From: Roseateles depolymerans
GTDB lineage: Bacteria > Pseudomonadota > Gammaproteobacteria > Burkholderiales > Burkholderiaceae_C
DNA: 64,000 nt
Assembly: GCF_003387155.1 (NCBI RefSeq)
Contig: NZ_QUMT01000003.1
Location: 832,233-896,232, forward strand
Direction: 5' to 3'
Shown: in pieces, positions 17,812 through 30,215 of the stretch
How positions within the stretch are numbered: the stretch's first letter is position 1
Layout: every line of letters starts with the position of its first letter
The notes under the pieces: generated by a model
What the model saw: the letters and a program-made list of their open reading frames with translations, nothing else
What the model was told of the DNA's origin: nothing
Database searches by the model: none
Program-made: the position numbers and the translations under genes

Positions 17812-17871
17812 GCGCTGTCACTCCGGAAATGGAATGCACACAGGCTAACGGATTCAGCGCGGAACGGGGGC

Positions 17872-18717
17872 TTATTCCAGCGCCAGCACCTGCATGGCCG
17901 CCCAGCTCTCCCCCGGCGCCAGCGTCACCGGCTGCAGCACCTGGGCCGCTTCCACGCACAGCATCTGCCGGTAGCCGTCGGCCGGCATGTCGCTGAACTG
18001 CGCGCCCTTGACTTCGCCCGGGTTCCACACGACCACATCGGAGAAGCCTTGCTGGGCAATGCGCAGACGCCGGTCCGCGTCACGCAAGATGAGTGTGTCC
18101 TTCAGGTCCTGATAGATGCGGTCCAGCTCACTGCCATCCAGGCGCAGCAGATCCTCGTGCTGGGTGCCGGCGCGCTGGTCCACGGAATCCCAGTACGCCA
18201 GCCCGGACAGGCCCTGCAGCGAAGCGCTCATGGCGCTGGTCAGACGCAGGTAGGTGTGCAGGGCCGCCGCGAAGGAGAACGGGGCCTCGCCGCGGTTTTC
18301 GCAGGCCAGCTCCATCTCCAGCGTGCGACCGCTGACGCGGATGCTGATTTCAGCCTCGAACTGATGGGGCCAGACCATGCGGGTGGCGCCGTCGTCGGTC
18401 AGGCGCAGCACGGCCAGCGCGTCGTCCTTGCCGACTTCGGCGCTGACCAGTTGCCAGGGCTTGTTGCGGGCAAAGCCATGCTTTTGCAGCGGGCCACGGG
18501 CATTGAACTGCGGGAAGATCACCGGAACACCGCCGCGAATGGCCTGGCCGGTGGCAAAGGCGCTGGTGGGCGACAGATACAGCTGCTCCTCGCCCCCTGC
18601 CGGCACCCAGGACACCAGATGGGCGCCATGCAGCAGCAGCGTGGCCCGTGCGCCGTCGGGCGACACGAGTTCAAGGGCTTCAAGACCGTGGGAGCGGGTG
18701 ACGGGAATGGGGCTCAT
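17872..18717 (-). CDS. D-hexose-6-phosphate mutarotase (YeaD-like aldose-1-epimerase fold)
   Basis: Cytosolic epimerase of 281 residues of the galactose-mutarotase superfamily. Visible are GARATLLLHGAHLVSWVPAG, then IRGGVPVIFPQF, the FSFAAALHTYLRL histidine region and VVWNPG near the end, all typical of the YeaD branch, which acts on glucose-6-phosphate anomers. Start at ATG 18717 (MSPIPV); an upstream TTG at 18744 lies inside the terminator of the preceding operon and is unlikely. 60 bases upstream of ppk2 on the same strand. Confidence 0.87.
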   Translation of the reverse strand: MSPIPVTRSHGLEALELVSPDGARATLLLHGAHLVSWVPAGGEEQLYLSPTSAFATGQAIRGGVPVIFPQFNARGPLQKHGFARNKPWQLVSAEVGKDDALAVLRLTDDGATRMVWPHQFEAEISIRVSGRTLEMELACENRGEAPFSFAAALHTYLRLTSAMSASLQGLSGLAYWDSVDQRAGTQHEDLLRLDGSELDRIYQDLKDTLILRDADRRLRIAQQGFSDVVVWNPGEVKGAQFSDMPADGYRQMLCVEAAQVLQPVTLAPGESWAAMQVLALE

Positions 18718-18736
18718 GGCGACTTCTGGCTGCTTC

Positions 18737-18770
18737 AAAAACAAAAAAACCCACCGGGGGACCGGTGGGT
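18737..18770 (-). terminator. Rho-independent terminator of the CsgG/DUF4810/DUF799 operon
   Basis: Perfect 8-base stem (18750-18757 with 18762-18769), loop of four bases. On the minus strand it is followed by a run of T (complement of the A-run at 18737-18749). It lies 18 bases after the stop of the DUF799 gene. Confidence 0.92.
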
Positions 18771-18788
18771 TCGGGGCCGGTTGGGGCC

Positions 18789-19484
18789 TTATTTTCGTTC
18801 AGAGACTGGCTTGCGCGGACCGGGCAGCACGCCGTTGACCGCGTTGTCGCTCAACAGACGCGAACTGGCGATGCCGGCCATCTGGTAGCTCTTGTCGGTC
18901 AGGTTGTTGGCGATCTGGTCGACCAGGGCCTTGACCAGCAGACCCACCACACCGCCGCTGCTGTTGTTGTTCTGCTCGGCAGTGGACGCCGAGGCACGGC
19001 CGTTCCACAGCTGGGTGCCGGTTCGCAGGTCCACCAGCACGGCTTCCATTTCCACGACGGCTTCGGCGCTCACCACCTTGTAGGTGGAGCCATACCGCTT
19101 GACCTTGACGTACAGGCCAGCGTCGGCACCGAAGATGTCGCGCAGCTTGGCACGGTCGATGGACTGCGCGTCCACGGCATTGTCGATGCCATTGGTGCGC
19201 AGGGTTTCATCGACCAGCGACACCGGCAGCACGTAGTAGCCGGACTCGGCCAGCGGCTGCGTCAGCGTGGAGAGCACCGCGTAGGACGCGCCCACTTCCG
19301 GCGAATCGTTCACCGGCGGCAGGATGAGCACCGAAGCCGGCTTGGCCGCCTTGAAGGCGGTGTAGTCGTACGGCGTGGCCTGGTGGGCACAAGCGGTCAG
19401 GGCTGCCAGCACGGCAGCGGCACCGCCCAGGCGCAACATGCGCGCCACGGCCGGGGGCAAGAGACGGGAAAACAGGGTCGTCAT
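18789..19484 (-). CDS. DUF799 / GNA1162-family lipoprotein
   Basis: Outer-membrane-type lipoprotein of 231 residues. Lipobox LTAC lies within the first 35 residues. The body matches the DUF799/GNA1162 family (YDYTAFKAAKPASVLILPP, ASYAVLSTLTQPLAESGYYVLPV, VDETLRTNGI). Start at ATG 19484 (MTTLF) with GGAGC upstream; an in-frame codon at 19508 is less likely. Third gene of a trio with DUF4810 and CsgG/HfaB proteins, an arrangement common in Neisseria and other proteobacteria. Probably part of an envelope complex; function is not known in detail. Confidence 0.9.
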   Translation of the reverse strand: MTTLFSRLLPPAVARMLRLGGAAAVLAALTACAHQATPYDYTAFKAAKPASVLILPPVNDSPEVGASYAVLSTLTQPLAESGYYVLPVSLVDETLRTNGIDNAVDAQSIDRAKLRDIFGADAGLYVKVKRYGSTYKVVSAEAVVEMEAVLVDLRTGTQLWNGRASASTAEQNNNSSGGVVGLLVKALVDQIANNLTDKSYQMAGIASSRLLSDNAVNGVLPGPRKPVSERK

Positions 19485-19504
19485 GAAAAGCTCCGGGGCC
19501 GGGG

Positions 19505-19975
19505 TCATTTCGCGGCGGCCACCGGGGCGGCGGCAGTCGCGGGGGTGGCGGTCGAGGCGGTGGGTGCGGAAGCACCGGCGGCCGGCATGCTGGCGGCGGC
19601 GCGGCGCTTGAGCAGCAGGTCCACGTAGGCGGCGGATTCGGGGAACAGCGCGCGTTCAGCTTCCAGATGGGCCTTGGCGGCGTTGTCGTTGCCGACCTTC
19701 GCATACAGCAGCGCCAGGTGACCATGCAGGCCCGGAGGCGAGGCTTCGTTGGCGGCCTTGTTCTTCACCAGCTGGGCTTCCAGCTTGTCAATCTGTTCGC
19801 CGGCATTGGCGCCCGAGGTCTTGAAGTAGTCGTACAGATTGGACTGGTAGCCGCTCCACTGGTACAGCGGCTTGGGCGGCTGGGCGCAAGCGGTGAACAG
19901 GCCGCACAGGACGGTCGTCACGAGCAGGGCTCCGCGGCGGCCAGCGGTCTGGCCGATCATGGGGGTCTTCATCAT
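19505..19975 (-). CDS. DUF4810 lipoprotein
   Basis: Small lipoprotein of 156 residues: signal sequence with lipobox FTAC near residue 30, then the DUF4810 core (LYQWSGYQSNLYDYFKTSG, HGHLALLYAKVGNDNAAK, which looks TPR-like) and an Ala/Pro/Thr-rich tail. It sits between the CsgG-like and DUF799 genes with short gaps of 8 and 20 bases, so the three are one operon. Two adjacent in-frame ATGs (19975, 19972) can both serve as start. Function unknown; probable partner of its neighbours in the outer membrane. Confidence 0.9.
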   Translation of the reverse strand: MMKTPMIGQTAGRRGALLVTTVLCGLFTACAQPPKPLYQWSGYQSNLYDYFKTSGANAGEQIDKLEAQLVKNKAANEASPPGLHGHLALLYAKVGNDNAAKAHLEAERALFPESAAYVDLLLKRRAAASMPAAGASAPTASTATPATAAAPVAAAK

Positions 19976-19983
19976 GGGGGGCC

Positions 19984-20667
19984 TCAGCGCGCTTGGGGCT
20001 TCCAGGCGCCGTTGTCGACGCCTTGCACCAGGTTGTTCACTGCTTCGCGGATGGCCAGGTCCAGCACCTTGCCGTTGAGCGTTGCGTCATAGCTGGCGGT
20101 GCCGCCAAAGCCGACCACTTCACGGGTGGATAGCGTGTATTCACCGGCGCCTTGCACCGAATACACCACTTCCGAGGTCTGGCTGTTGACCACGTTCAGC
20201 GTGACCTTGGCATAGGCCACTTGCGTCTTGCCGCGGCCCAGCACGCCGAACAGCTGCTGGTCGCCGACTTCCTTGCGACCGAATTCGGTGACGGCGCCGG
20301 TGACCAGGTAGTCAGCGCCCTTGATGTTCAGGGCACCGGCCTTGAACTTGGCTTCCTGCTGGGCCTCTTCGAGGTTGTCGCGGTCCAGCACGTTGAAGCG
20401 GTTGGTCTGCTGCAGATGAGCCACCAGGATCGACTTGGACTGGCTGCCCAGGCGGTCGACTGCATCCGCAAACATGCCGCGCATGTAGCTGGAGCGGTTG
20501 TCGAACTTGCCCACGGCGATGGGGGCGCGCGGGCCTTGATAGGCCGACGGCGCGGGGGTGGCCGGGCGCGGCACGTCGATGGTGCGCGATTGTTCTGTGG
20601 CGCAAGCGGACAGAGCGGCAACGGCCACGGCCAGGGTGGCGCGGCGCGTCCAGGTGGTATTGAACAT
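19984..20667 (-). CDS. CsgG/HfaB-family outer-membrane lipoprotein
   Basis: Lipoprotein of 227 residues with signal and lipobox LSAC at about residues 19-22. The CsgG/HfaB core follows (APIAVGKFDNRSSYMRGMF, AHLQQTNRFNVLDRDNLEEA, GADYLVTGAVTEFGRKEV). CsgG proteins form oligomeric outer-membrane export pores for curli; HfaB serves holdfast attachment. Here no curli genes are nearby, and the partners are DUF4810 and DUF799 proteins. First gene of the trio; the ATG has AGGGAG a few bases upstream. Substrate unknown. Confidence 0.9.
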   Translation of the reverse strand: MFNTTWTRRATLAVAVAALSACATEQSRTIDVPRPATPAPSAYQGPRAPIAVGKFDNRSSYMRGMFADAVDRLGSQSKSILVAHLQQTNRFNVLDRDNLEEAQQEAKFKAGALNIKGADYLVTGAVTEFGRKEVGDQQLFGVLGRGKTQVAYAKVTLNVVNSQTSEVVYSVQGAGEYTLSTREVVGFGGTASYDATLNGKVLDLAIREAVNNLVQGVDNGAWKPQAR

Positions 20668-20820
20668 GAAACTCCCTCAAATGCAGCATGAACCTCCCAG
20701 GGCGGGAGGGCGGCGTTCGTCGTGTTGGTGAACGCTACGTGAGCAACTGTATCTCTGAGACCGGGGGGGTCCCGGTCGGCATGCCCGGTGTTTGACCGAG
20801 TACATGTGAACCACTGCATG

Positions 20821-20860
20821 AAAAACGGCAGGCCCTCCCCCAAAGGGTGGAACCTGCCGT
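20821..20860 (-). terminator. Rho-independent terminator of the atp operon
   Basis: On the minus strand an 8-base perfect stem (20853-20860 with 20825-20832) with extra internal G/C pairing is followed by a short T-run (complement of A at 20821-20825). It lies about 70 bases after the atpC stop and before the CsgG-like gene, so it ends the atp transcript. Confidence 0.8.
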
Positions 20861-20931
20861 TGGAGGTACACCACCGTGGTCGTCACCACGAGTGATGGCA
20901 GTGATGAGCGCAGGCCGCGGGCGGCCGATGC

Positions 20932-21360
20932 TCAGCGCTTGGCGCGGAACTTGCGCAGCGCGGCGATCTGCGCGGCCATGGCCGCGAATTCGCTCTGGGC
21001 CTTGGCGAAGTCGATATCGCTCTTGGCGTTTTTCATGGCCTCTTCGGCGGCCTTCTTGGCGGCTTCAGCGCGGGCTTCGTCGAGGTCTTTGCCACGGATG
21101 GCGGTGTCGGCGAGCACGGTCACCACATCGGGCTGCACTTCGAGCAGGCCGCCGGCCACGAAGACGAATTCTTCCTCGTTGGTGTCGGCGCGCTGGATGC
21201 GCACGGCGCCCGGCTTGATGCGGGTGATGAGGGGGGTGTGCTTGGGCAGGATGCCCAGCTCACCGCCTTCGCCCGGAAGCGCCACGAACTTTGCCTCGCC
21301 CGAGAAGATCTGCTCCTCGGCCGAGACCACATTCACGTGGATCGTTGCTTGGCTTGCCAT
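20932..21360 (-). CDS. atpC: ATP synthase F1 subunit epsilon
   Basis: Central-stalk subunit of the F1Fo ATP synthase, 142 residues. The N-terminal beta-sandwich ([39 protein letters not shown]) is followed by a two-helix C-terminal domain rich in Ala, Glu and Lys. It couples rotation of gamma to the c-ring and can inhibit ATP hydrolysis. Last gene of the operon. An unusually long 190-base gap with a hairpin separates it from atpD. Confidence 0.97.
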   Translation of the reverse strand: MASQATIHVNVVSAEEQIFSGEAKFVALPGEGGELGILPKHTPLITRIKPGAVRIQRADTNEEEFVFVAGGLLEVQPDVVTVLADTAIRGKDLDEARAEAAKKAAEEAMKNAKSDIDFAKAQSEFAAMAAQIAALRKFRAKR

Positions 21361-21550
21361 AAGGTTTCCAATCTATCGATACCCGCAAGGACCTAGCCCT
21401 GCAAATGTCGGCTTCGCCGAATTCCAGAGCGTGTCCTGCGAGGGAAAAAGATTCAGAAAGCAAGCAGACGGTGGGAGGGCTAGGCGCGGCGCGGAGCCGG
21501 ACTTTCGTCCGGCGAGCACCGCAACGACGCCCTCGCGCCGTATGCGCCGC
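21361..21550 (-). other. atpD-atpC intercistronic gap with a perfect hairpin
   Basis: A 190-base gap within the operon contains a 7-base perfect stem with a TTTC tetraloop on the plus strand (21496-21502 with 21507-21513). No T-run follows on the minus strand, so it is not a terminator. It could stabilise the upstream mRNA or tune atpC expression (inference). No ORF is supported in the gap. Confidence 0.5.
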
Positions 21551-22975
<1,425 letters not shown>

Positions 22976-23014
22976 TCAATTCAAATCTATGCGTTGACGG
23001 CGATCGCTCGCCGG

Positions 23015-23890
23015 TCAACCGCTGATGGCGGCGGCGCCGCTGACGATTTCCGACAGTTCCTTGGTGATGGCGGCCTGACGGGTCTTGTTGTAGACCAGCT
23101 TCAGTTCACCAATCAGCGTTCCGGCGTTGTCGGTCGCGGCCTTCATGGCCACCATGCGGGCCGATTGCTCGGACGCCATGTTCTCGGCCACGGCCTGATA
23201 GACCAGGGCTTCGGTGTAGCGCACCAGCAGCTCGTTGATGACCGTCGGGGCGTCCGGCTCGTACAGGTAGTCCCAGGCGTGACCAGCGGCATCCGTCTCC
23301 AGCGACTCTTGAGTCAGGGGCAGCAACTGCAGCACCACCGGCTCCTGCTTCATGGTGTTCACGAAGCGCGTGTAGCAGAGATAGACCGCCGACAGCTTGC
23401 CTTCCGCATAAGCGTCCAGCAGCGTCTTCACCGGGCCGACGAGGCGCTCCAGCTGCGGGGCGTCGCCCAGCTGCGTGGCATGCGCAACGACCTTGGCGCC
23501 GATGCGGTTCATGAAGCCCAGGCCCTTGTTGCCGATCGCCACCACTTCTGCCTTCTGACCAGCCGCCTCGAGCTCCTTGAGCTTGTTGGTGGTGGCGCGA
23601 AGCAGGTTGGTGTTGAGACCGCCGCACAGGCCCTTGTCGGTCGTGACCACCACGAAGCCCGCCGTCCTGGCGTCCGGATTGGCCACCATGAACGGGTGAC
23701 GGTATTCCGGATTGGCCTTGGCGAGGTTGGCGGCAATGTTGCCCACCTTCTCCGCGTAAGGACGGGCCGCGCGCATCCGATCCTGCGCCTTGCGCATTTT
23801 CGAAGCGGCGACCATTTCCATGGCCTTGGTGATCTTCTTGGTGTTTTCGACCGACTTGATCTTGCCGCGAATTTCCTTGCCTGCTGCCAT
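23015..23890 (-). CDS. atpG: ATP synthase F1 subunit gamma
   Basis: Rotor shaft subunit, 291 residues. The N-terminal helix [20 protein letters not shown] and the C-terminal helix [20 protein letters not shown], with [18 protein letters not shown], are the conserved coiled-coil ends. The central Rossmann-like part is intact. It follows atpA after a 106-base gap that holds only GC-rich repeats. GGAGAAAT-type site upstream of ATG 23890. Confidence 0.98.
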   Translation of the reverse strand: MAAGKEIRGKIKSVENTKKITKAMEMVAASKMRKAQDRMRAARPYAEKVGNIAANLAKANPEYRHPFMVANPDARTAGFVVVTTDKGLCGGLNTNLLRATTNKLKELEAAGQKAEVVAIGNKGLGFMNRIGAKVVAHATQLGDAPQLERLVGPVKTLLDAYAEGKLSAVYLCYTRFVNTMKQEPVVLQLLPLTQESLETDAAGHAWDYLYEPDAPTVINELLVRYTEALVYQAVAENMASEQSARMVAMKAATDNAGTLIGELKLVYNKTRQAAITKELSEIVSGAAAISG

Positions 23891-23996
23891 GATTTCTCCT
23901 TTCAGTTCCCCGACAAGGCCGCATCGCTGCGGCTGGAGCGCCCCCCGCGCCCGGCCGGGGCCGGGTCATGAGGGATGCGTCGGGGGTGGGTCATGT

Positions 23997-25550
<1,554 letters not shown>

Positions 25551-25641
25551 TGCTTGCTCCCATCGGCATCCTGCCGAAGCAGGACACCAGGGTGAATCGG
25601 GGGGATCTTGGCAGTCGGGCTGTCCGCAAGAGGCCGGAGCC

Positions 25642-26175
25642 TCAGGCGGTCAGCGCCACTTTCATGCGTTCCAGACGGGCCTTCACCGAGGTGTCCAGCA
25701 CCTCGTCGCCGACCACCACACGGATACCGCCGATCAGGCCAGGCTCCAGCTCAACATGGGCTTGCAGCTTGCGACCGAAGCGCTTCTCCAGCGTGGCCAC
25801 CACGTCGGCCAGCTGAGCTGGTTCGATGGGGTAGGCGCTAAAGATCTGCGCGTCGGCCACGCCGGCAGCCGTGTTGGCCAGCTCGTGGAACTGCTGGACC
25901 ATCGCCGGCAGCGCCGCCAGACGACCGTTGGCGATCACCTCGCGCACGAAGTTCTGCACGCCCGGAAGCAGTTGCAGATTCGCGGCGGAGGCCATCACCT
26001 GGTAGACCTGGTCGGGACTGACCTTGGGGTCCTCGGCGAACTGGCGCAGCGCGCTGTCCTGGGCGACCAGGGCCAGCGCGGAGAGTTGCTCCTGCCAGGC
26101 CTTGGTGTCCTGTTGGGAGGCCACCTGGTACAGCGCCTCGGCGTAGGGACGGGCAATGGTTGCGAGTTCAGCCAT
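25642..26175 (-). CDS. atpH: ATP synthase F1 subunit delta
   Basis: Peripheral-stalk subunit, 177 residues, linking F1 to the b dimer. Visible are [14 protein letters not shown] at the N-terminus and [20 protein letters not shown] near the C-terminus, the OSCP/delta signature. ATG 26175 lies two bases after the atpF stop codon, so translation is probably coupled. Confidence 0.97.
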   Translation of the reverse strand: MAELATIARPYAEALYQVASQQDTKAWQEQLSALALVAQDSALRQFAEDPKVSPDQVYQVMASAANLQLLPGVQNFVREVIANGRLAALPAMVQQFHELANTAAGVADAQIFSAYPIEPAQLADVVATLEKRFGRKLQAHVELEPGLIGGIRVVVGDEVLDTSVKARLERMKVALTA

Positions 26176-26177
26176 GA

Positions 26178-26648
26178 TTACAGCTCCGTCTTCAGACGGT
26201 TCAGCAATTCGGCATGCACGCTGGCATTGACCTCGCGCTGCAGGATCTGTTCGGCACCCTTGACGGCCAGTGCAGCCACCTGCTCGCGCAGGGCCTCACG
26301 GGCACGCACCGACTGCTGTTCGGCTTCCGCCTTGGCAGCAGCGATGATCTTGGCAGCTTCTTCTTCCGCGCGCTTTTTCGCCTCGTCCACGATGCTGGCG
26401 CCGCGCTTTTCAGCGTCGGACAGCAGCTTGGTGGTTTCGTTGCGAGTCTGGGCCAGTTGCTCGTCGACCTTCTTGTTGGCCGAGGCCAGTTCGGCCTTGG
26501 CCTGGTCAGCGGCGGCGAGGCCGGCGCGGATCTTGTCCGCACGCTCGTCCAGCGCCTTCACGATCGGCGGCCAGATGAACCGCATCGTGACGAACACGAG
26601 GATGATGAACGGGATCCACTGAATGAACAGGCTAGCGTTGATATTCAC
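26178..26648 (-). CDS. atpF: ATP synthase Fo subunit b
   Basis: Membrane-anchored peripheral-stalk subunit, 156 residues. One N-terminal transmembrane helix ([19 protein letters not shown]) is followed by a long charged, Ala-rich coiled coil. The start is GTG (reads MNINASLF). Works as a dimer that binds subunits a and delta. Confidence 0.97.
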   Translation of the reverse strand: MNINASLFIQWIPFIILVFVTMRFIWPPIVKALDERADKIRAGLAAADQAKAELASANKKVDEQLAQTRNETTKLLSDAEKRGASIVDEAKKRAEEEAAKIIAAAKAEAEQQSVRAREALREQVAALAVKGAEQILQREVNASVHAELLNRLKTEL

Positions 26649-26685
26649 GGCACGATCCTTTCAGTCGTGAAAGGTTCGAGGGGAA

Positions 26686-26952
<267 letters not shown>

Positions 26953-27017
26953 TTAGTTTGAAAGAAAAGGGAAAGGGAACTGAGAGAACTTCGAAATGAG
27001 CTGCCGGGTCCGCCGGG

Positions 27018-27896
27018 TCAGTGCGCGTCGTGCGCCTGGCCCAGGTAGATCAGCGTCAGCATCATGAAAATGAAGGCCTGCAGCGTGATCACGAGGATGT
27101 GGAACAGCGTCCAGACGGTGCCGGCCAGGACGTGGCCGATCGCCAGTCCGATGCCGGTGCCGGTCAGGGCCCAGCCGCCGCCCATCAGGGCGATCAGCAT
27201 GAACACGAGTTCGCCGGCAAACATGTTGCCGAACAGTCGCATGCCATGAGACACCGTCTTGGCGATGAACTCGATGATCTGCATGAGGAAGTTGAAGGGG
27301 TACAGCGCCCAGTGATCACCGAACGGCGCGGAGATCAGCTCATGGCCCCAGCCGCCCAGGCCCTTGATCTTGATGCTGTAGAAGAAGCACAGCAGCAGGA
27401 TGAAGGTGGACATGCCCAGCGTGGTGGACAGGTCGGCGGTGGGCACCACACGCATGTAGGCGTGGTGCGGGTCGTGGCCGGTGGAGGCCACATAGCCGGT
27501 CCAGGCGGACGGCAGGAAGTCCACCGGCAGCATGTCCATGGCATTCATGAAGAAGATCCACACGAACACCGACAGGGCCAGCGGGCCAATGAAGGCGCGG
27601 CTCTTTTCGTTGTGGATCAGGGCCTTGGCCTGGTTGTCGACCATCTCGACCAGGATTTCCACCGCCGCCTGGAAGCGGCCGGGCACGCCGGAGTGGGCGC
27701 GACGGGCGGCCAGCCACAGCACGAAGACCGTCAGCAGGCCCAGCACCGAGGTGTAGAGCAGCGAGTCGAAATTGAAGACGCTGAAATCGACCGGGCCCAC
27801 CTGCTTGGCGTTTTCGAACGAAAAGTTCTTCTGCCAGTGCTGCAAGTGGTGGGTGATGTATTCACCTGAAGTCGGCGCGTGTCCTTCTGCTGCCAT
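27018..27896 (-). CDS. atpB: ATP synthase Fo subunit a
   Basis: Integral membrane stator subunit, 292 residues, about five to six transmembrane helices. It forms the proton half-channels. The conserved region around SHGMRLFGNMFAGELVFMLI contains the essential Arg in MRLFGNM. The C-terminal helix LQAFIFMMLTLIYLGQAHD is also typical. ATG 27896, 16 bases after atpI. Confidence 0.97.
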   Translation of the reverse strand: MAAEGHAPTSGEYITHHLQHWQKNFSFENAKQVGPVDFSVFNFDSLLYTSVLGLLTVFVLWLAARRAHSGVPGRFQAAVEILVEMVDNQAKALIHNEKSRAFIGPLALSVFVWIFFMNAMDMLPVDFLPSAWTGYVASTGHDPHHAYMRVVPTADLSTTLGMSTFILLLCFFYSIKIKGLGGWGHELISAPFGDHWALYPFNFLMQIIEFIAKTVSHGMRLFGNMFAGELVFMLIALMGGGWALTGTGIGLAIGHVLAGTVWTLFHILVITLQAFIFMMLTLIYLGQAHDAH

Positions 27897-27912
27897 GGTT
27901 GTTTTTCCGTCG

Positions 27913-28392
27913 CTATTTTCTGATTCGACCCTGCCGAAGCAGGGCCAGCCAATTTGCCTTCAGGCACACCACCAGGGCCGACAGCAGGGCTGGCCAGCTC
28001 AAGGCGGGGTACCACAGGACGACCGCCACCAACATGGCGACCGCCAACAACATCTTGATCAGCTCCCACACCATGAACGTCAGCACCGCAGTGCCCGGAT
28101 TCATGGCGGCTCGCCGTGTGGTTCCCCACGCCATCAAGGCGCCGGGCACCACCACTGCGGCGGCACCGTACAGTGCCGACCAGGCTTTGCTGCCTTGCTG
28201 GGTCAAGAGCCCCCACAAGGCCACCATCACCGCACCGGCCACCACCTGCCAGCCCACGAGGAGCCAGGGGGAAAGCACGGGAAGCCTTTTGCGCAGCGCC
28301 GCGGCTTCTTCTGCAGTCAGGGGCTTGAAAGCCTCTGGGTCGTCCGCATGTTCACCCCACGTATCGTCGTCAGGTTGGAGTTTCGGGTTCAC
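27913..28392 (-). CDS. atpI: ATP synthase subunit I (AtpI)
   Basis: Small membrane protein of 159 residues with an acidic N-terminal tail and about four hydrophobic segments (WLLVGWQVVAGAVMVALWGL, AVLTFMVWELIKMLLAVAML). It fits the AtpI family, which assists c-ring assembly. Start: GTG 28392 is preferred because a TTG at 28416 would fall at the predicted transcript start. There is no strong ribosome-binding site for either. First gene of the atp operon. Confidence 0.85.
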   Translation of the reverse strand: MNPKLQPDDDTWGEHADDPEAFKPLTAEEAAALRKRLPVLSPWLLVGWQVVAGAVMVALWGLLTQQGSKAWSALYGAAAVVVPGALMAWGTTRRAAMNPGTAVLTFMVWELIKMLLAVAMLVAVVLWYPALSWPALLSALVVCLKANWLALLRQGRIRK

Positions 28393-28425
28393 AACTGACT
28401 CGGGTCCGTGCGGCAAATCCGCGAG

Positions 28426-28431
28426 ATTATA
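28426..28431 (-). promoter_or_regulatory. -10 box of the atp operon promoter
   Basis: A perfect TATAAT on the minus strand lies 34 bases before the GTG start of atpI. The -35 region is weak: no good TTGACA at 16-18 bases. The position at the head of the operon and the A/T-rich context in otherwise GC-rich DNA support a sigma-70 promoter. Confidence 0.65.
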
Positions 28432-28599
28432 TGTGGATTGTCCTTACTGCCCCTTAACAGAGCGAGTCGTGCGCCAACACGCACCAACTTGACAGCACGT
28501 GCGATCCACGACTAGGCAGCCTTGCAGGCCTGCTTGCCCCTCCCGGGGCGGACGCTTCATCAGCGTCACCGGCCTGCTCCCCCAAGGAAACAGGCTGGC

Positions 28600-29538
28600 T
28601 TACTCCAGACGTGCGTAATGTACCGGCAGACCGGCCACCGGCACACGCAATTGCAGCACGCAGCCGGCCAGCGGCTGGGCGGCCAGCTCTTCCGGGCTGC
28701 GCTTCTCCCGGGCCGTGGTCACAAAAAGGGTGCGCAGGTCTGCACCACCGAAGGCCGGCATGGTGGCGCAGCGCACCGGCAGCTCGATCGTCTGCAGGCA
28801 CTCTCCCGATGGAGAGAAGCGATGCAGGCGCTGACCCTCCATCATCGCGATCCAGTAGCAGCCCTGCTCATCGACCGCCGCGCCGTCGGGCCGGCCGCCG
28901 TAGGTCGAGAGCGGCTGGCCTTCCGCCCGCACCGGAAACTTCAGGAAGGGGCGGCGATCGCCCAGAGTGCCGGTTTTTTGATCGAAGTCGAGCTGATAAA
29001 CCTCATGGGCCTTGGTGTCGGCCCAATACATCGTGGCGCCGTCCGGGCTCCAGGCCAGACCGTTGGAGGACGTGATGCCGTCCTGCATCACTTCGAAGCG
29101 CCCCTGCCGGTAGCAATACAGCGCCGACTCGGGCTGGCGGGCGTCATCGATGGTGCCCACCCACAGGCGCCCCTGCGCATCGGCCTTGCCGTCATTGAAG
29201 CGGCGCTTGCTGGCGTCGTAGGGCGCCTGCGCCAACTGCACGTACTCGCCGCGGTCCGGGTCCATGCGCCACAGGCCGTTGCGCTGCGCCACCAGCAAGC
29301 CGCCCGATTCCAGCGGGACGATGCAGCCCGGCTCGCTGTTCAAGTCCCAGCGCTGCGGCGTGTCGTCGCCTTCCGACCAGCGAAACAGCGCATGGCCGGG
29401 AATGTCGAGGTAGTACAGCCGCTGTTCCCGCGGATGCCAGAACGGCGACTCGCCCAGCAGCGCCGGCGTCAGCGTCACCGGTTCAATGGTGGGAGTGCCC
29501 GAGTCGGGGGCGGCGGCGGAAGCGGTGGAGGTCGACAT
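28600..29538 (-). CDS. SMP-30/gluconolactonase/LRE family protein
   Basis: Six-bladed beta-propeller hydrolase of 312 residues. Family motifs are ESPFWHPREQRLYYLDIPG, FNDGKADAQGRLWVGT, SNGLAWSPDGATMYWADT and RPDGAAVDEQGCYW, which together provide the Glu, Asn and Asp metal ligands. Members hydrolyse sugar lactones such as gluconolactone or arabinolactone; the substrate here is unknown. No signal peptide, so cytosolic. 44 bases downstream of a GNAT gene on the same strand. The 184 bases between it and the atp -10 box hold only a 6-base hairpin at 28551-28567. Confidence 0.9.
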   Translation of the reverse strand: MSTSTASAAAPDSGTPTIEPVTLTPALLGESPFWHPREQRLYYLDIPGHALFRWSEGDDTPQRWDLNSEPGCIVPLESGGLLVAQRNGLWRMDPDRGEYVQLAQAPYDASKRRFNDGKADAQGRLWVGTIDDARQPESALYCYRQGRFEVMQDGITSSNGLAWSPDGATMYWADTKAHEVYQLDFDQKTGTLGDRRPFLKFPVRAEGQPLSTYGGRPDGAAVDEQGCYWIAMMEGQRLHRFSPSGECLQTIELPVRCATMPAFGGADLRTLFVTTAREKRSPEELAAQPLAGCVLQLRVPVAGLPVHYARLE

Positions 29539-29582
29539 GCCCCGATGCTAAGACGGAAACCCGACGAAACTCTCAAGCGCGC

Positions 29583-30074
29583 TCAGTCCAGATCCACCTT
29601 CAGGTAGTGGGCCCCGGCGATCGGGTTGTAGTAGTAGGGAGGGATTTCGGTGAAACCGAGGCTGTCGTAGAGGTCGCGGGCGGCTTCCATGTCGTCCAGC
29701 GTGTCCAGCAGCATGGTGGAGTAACCGGCCGAGGTGGCCCGGTCGATCAGCGCGTGGGCCAGCGTGCGGCCCAGGCCGAAACGCCGGAAGGCCGGGCGCA
29801 CGAACAGCCGCTTCATTTCGCAGGCATTCGGATAGTCGCTGTCGGGCAGCGGCCGGAATCCGCCGCACCCGGCCACCTGCCCATCCACCAGCGCCAGCAG
29901 CAGCGTTCCCTGCGGCTCGGCATAGTGGTCGGGCAGCGCGCGCAGCTCCTCGTCGAAATGCTGGAAGTCCAGCTCGATGTTCAGGCTCTGGCCGTACTCA
30001 TGAATGATCTGCCGGGCCTGTTCCCACAACGCGGGCGAGTCCGGGCAGAGGATCGATATCTCTGGGGGTTCCAC
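29583..30074 (-). CDS. GNAT-family N-acetyltransferase
   Basis: Acetyltransferase of 163 residues. The acetyl-CoA-binding motif is RRFGLGRTLAHALI, preceded by CEMKRLFVRPAF and followed by LYDSLGFTEIPPYY, the classic GNAT order. GTG is the start codon. Substrate unknown. Probably in one transcript with the SMP-30 gene. Confidence 0.88.
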   Translation of the reverse strand: MEPPEISILCPDSPALWEQARQIIHEYGQSLNIELDFQHFDEELRALPDHYAEPQGTLLLALVDGQVAGCGGFRPLPDSDYPNACEMKRLFVRPAFRRFGLGRTLAHALIDRATSAGYSTMLLDTLDDMEAARDLYDSLGFTEIPPYYYNPIAGAHYLKVDLD

Positions 30075-30215
30075 GGGGCGAAGTTTAGCCAGAGGCGTTC
30101 ATAACGGTCATGATGGACCTCTCTAGTCGGCGGTGGCCGGCATGGGCCGCGATGTCACCCGGGCTTGGGACAGGACGCGGCGGGAGACCCGCTCGGACGA
30201 CGCGGTCGGAGGCTC

